From the NCBI GenBank assembly GCA_963204785.1, contig CAUJHG010000025.1:1-64000 (forward strand): a stretch of 64,000 bases of DNA, in the 5' to 3' direction. Every line of letters starts with the position of its first letter. Position 1 is the first letter of the stretch. Both the position numbers and the translations under genes were made by a program. Shown here in pieces: positions 63,563 to 64,000 of the stretch. The notes under the pieces are model-generated. The model was not told the origin of the DNA and searched no databases. It saw only the letters and a program-made list of their open reading frames with translations. The DNA is from Pseudomonadota bacterium (lineage in GTDB: Bacteria; Pseudomonadota; Gammaproteobacteria; Burkholderiales; Burkholderiaceae_E).

Positions 63563-64000
63563 TCAGTCGCCCTTCATGAACAACTGCGAATAGGCAACGG
63601 CATTCTTCGGTCCGTCGATGCGGACCGTCAGCCGCACGAACGGAAGCCACTCGGAGCTGCCGGCGCTGCAGTTGTTCTGGCAGTTGCGGGGGAACTGGAA
63701 TTCGTACAGCCGGCAGGTCTGCGCAGTGGCCACTCCGGGCTCGGTGCACAGACGCTCGATCACGTAGCGGCGCAACTGCCGGGACTCGGCATCCACCTGC
63801 TCGCCCGGCCAGCCGGTCGCGGCAGGGCCGGAGGCGGTCCAGGCGGGCGCGGGCAGGTCCGCCAGCACGTTCGGGATGCCCTCGGCGTTCTGGGGCTGCT
63901 GCACCGCGTAGAAGGCCACGTTCGCGTCCGTCTGGTTGTGATCCATGACGTTGAGTCCGGGATTCGGATGCGACTGCAGGTAGGCCAGCAGCGCATCGTT
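63563..64000 (-). CDS. PilX-family pilus assembly protein, C-terminal part (cut by window end)
   Basis: The minus-strand frame is open to the window edge, giving the last 145 residues of a gene whose 5' end lies outside. The C-terminal segment (LRRYVIERLCTEPG, then CRLYEFQFPRNCQNNCSAG with several Cys, and FVRLTVRIDGPKNAVAYSQL) resembles the periplasmic domain of PilX-type minor pilins, which precede pilY1 in the fimT-pilVWXY1-pilE order. It ends 14 bases before the pilY1 start. The family call rests on context and weak pattern. Confidence 0.7.
   Translation of the reverse strand, partial: NDALLAYLQSHPNPGLNVMDHNQTDANVAFYAVQQPQNAEGIPNVLADLPAPAWTASGPAATGWPGEQVDAESRQLRRYVIERLCTEPGVATAQTCRLYEFQFPRNCQNNCSAGSSEWLPFVRLTVRIDGPKNAVAYSQLFMKGD

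Overview
The window is a high-GC chromosomal segment of a betaproteobacterium, most likely Burkholderiales. The evidence is the Bug-type periplasmic receptor, the gene runs fmdB-DUF502-aspS-nudB and ssb-MFS-uvrA, a complete ccoIS-ccoNOQP-ccoGH cluster, and aroK-aroB-dgt beside type IV pilus genes. I saw no rRNA or tRNA gene, CRISPR array, insertion sequence, prophage or other sign of recent transfer. Coding density is very high, and only one gene-free stretch exceeds 300 bases (about 17.4-17.85 kb).

Layout. 0-5.6 kb (minus): a Bug receptor and a tartrate/D-malate-type dehydrogenase lie downstream of a gltIJKL glutamate/aspartate ABC importer. 5.6-8 kb: an Atm1/HMT1-type ABC exporter diverges from a YciA-like thioesterase. 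8-17.4 kb (minus): a seven-gene acyl-CoA catabolic unit runs TetR regulator, acyl-CoA dehydrogenase, secreted DUF2147 protein, bifunctional hydroxyacyl-CoA dehydrogenase/enoyl-CoA hydratase, thiolase, SGNH hydrolase and acyl-CoA ligase. 17.4-19.6 kb (plus): a diguanylate cyclase and an HpcH/HpaI aldolase. 19.6-26.2 kb (minus): a tightly coupled run of fmdB, DUF502, aspS, nudB, an EEP phosphatase, cardiolipin synthase and DUF429. 26.4-31.6 kb: gdhA converges on selB, followed by a CaiB-type CoA transferase and ssb. 31.7-37.7 kb: an MFS transporter and uvrA face the mtnA/class II aldolase pair, a probable 5-deoxypentose salvage (DHAP shunt) module.

37.9-47.1 kb (plus): the cbb3 cytochrome oxidase locus. 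It holds TauE/SafE, ccoI and ccoS for copper delivery and assembly, then ccoNOQP for the enzyme, then ccoG, ccoH and a small membrane protein. An FNR/ANR-like box and a rho-independent terminator sit between the two halves. 47.1-55.8 kb: hsp15 diverges from a MaoC-type hydratase. gltBD (GOGAT) diverges from a zinc alcohol dehydrogenase. 55.9-64 kb (minus): an MFS transporter, dgt, aroB, aroK, pilY1 and the C-terminal end of a pilX gene cut by the window edge.

Themes are nitrogen assimilation (gltIJKL, gdhA, gltBD), fatty-acid or acyl-CoA breakdown, microaerobic respiration and housekeeping. I found no clearly new multi-gene system. The most interesting points are the ccoN control region, where the predicted start site falls inside the upstream terminator hairpin; a recurrent 10-base motif in four promoter regions; the mtnA-aldolase pair; selB with no visible partner genes; and long convergent coding overlaps. 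Coordinates and starts were worked out by hand from reading frames, ribosome-binding sites and gene overlaps. Regulatory sites are pattern-based predictions.
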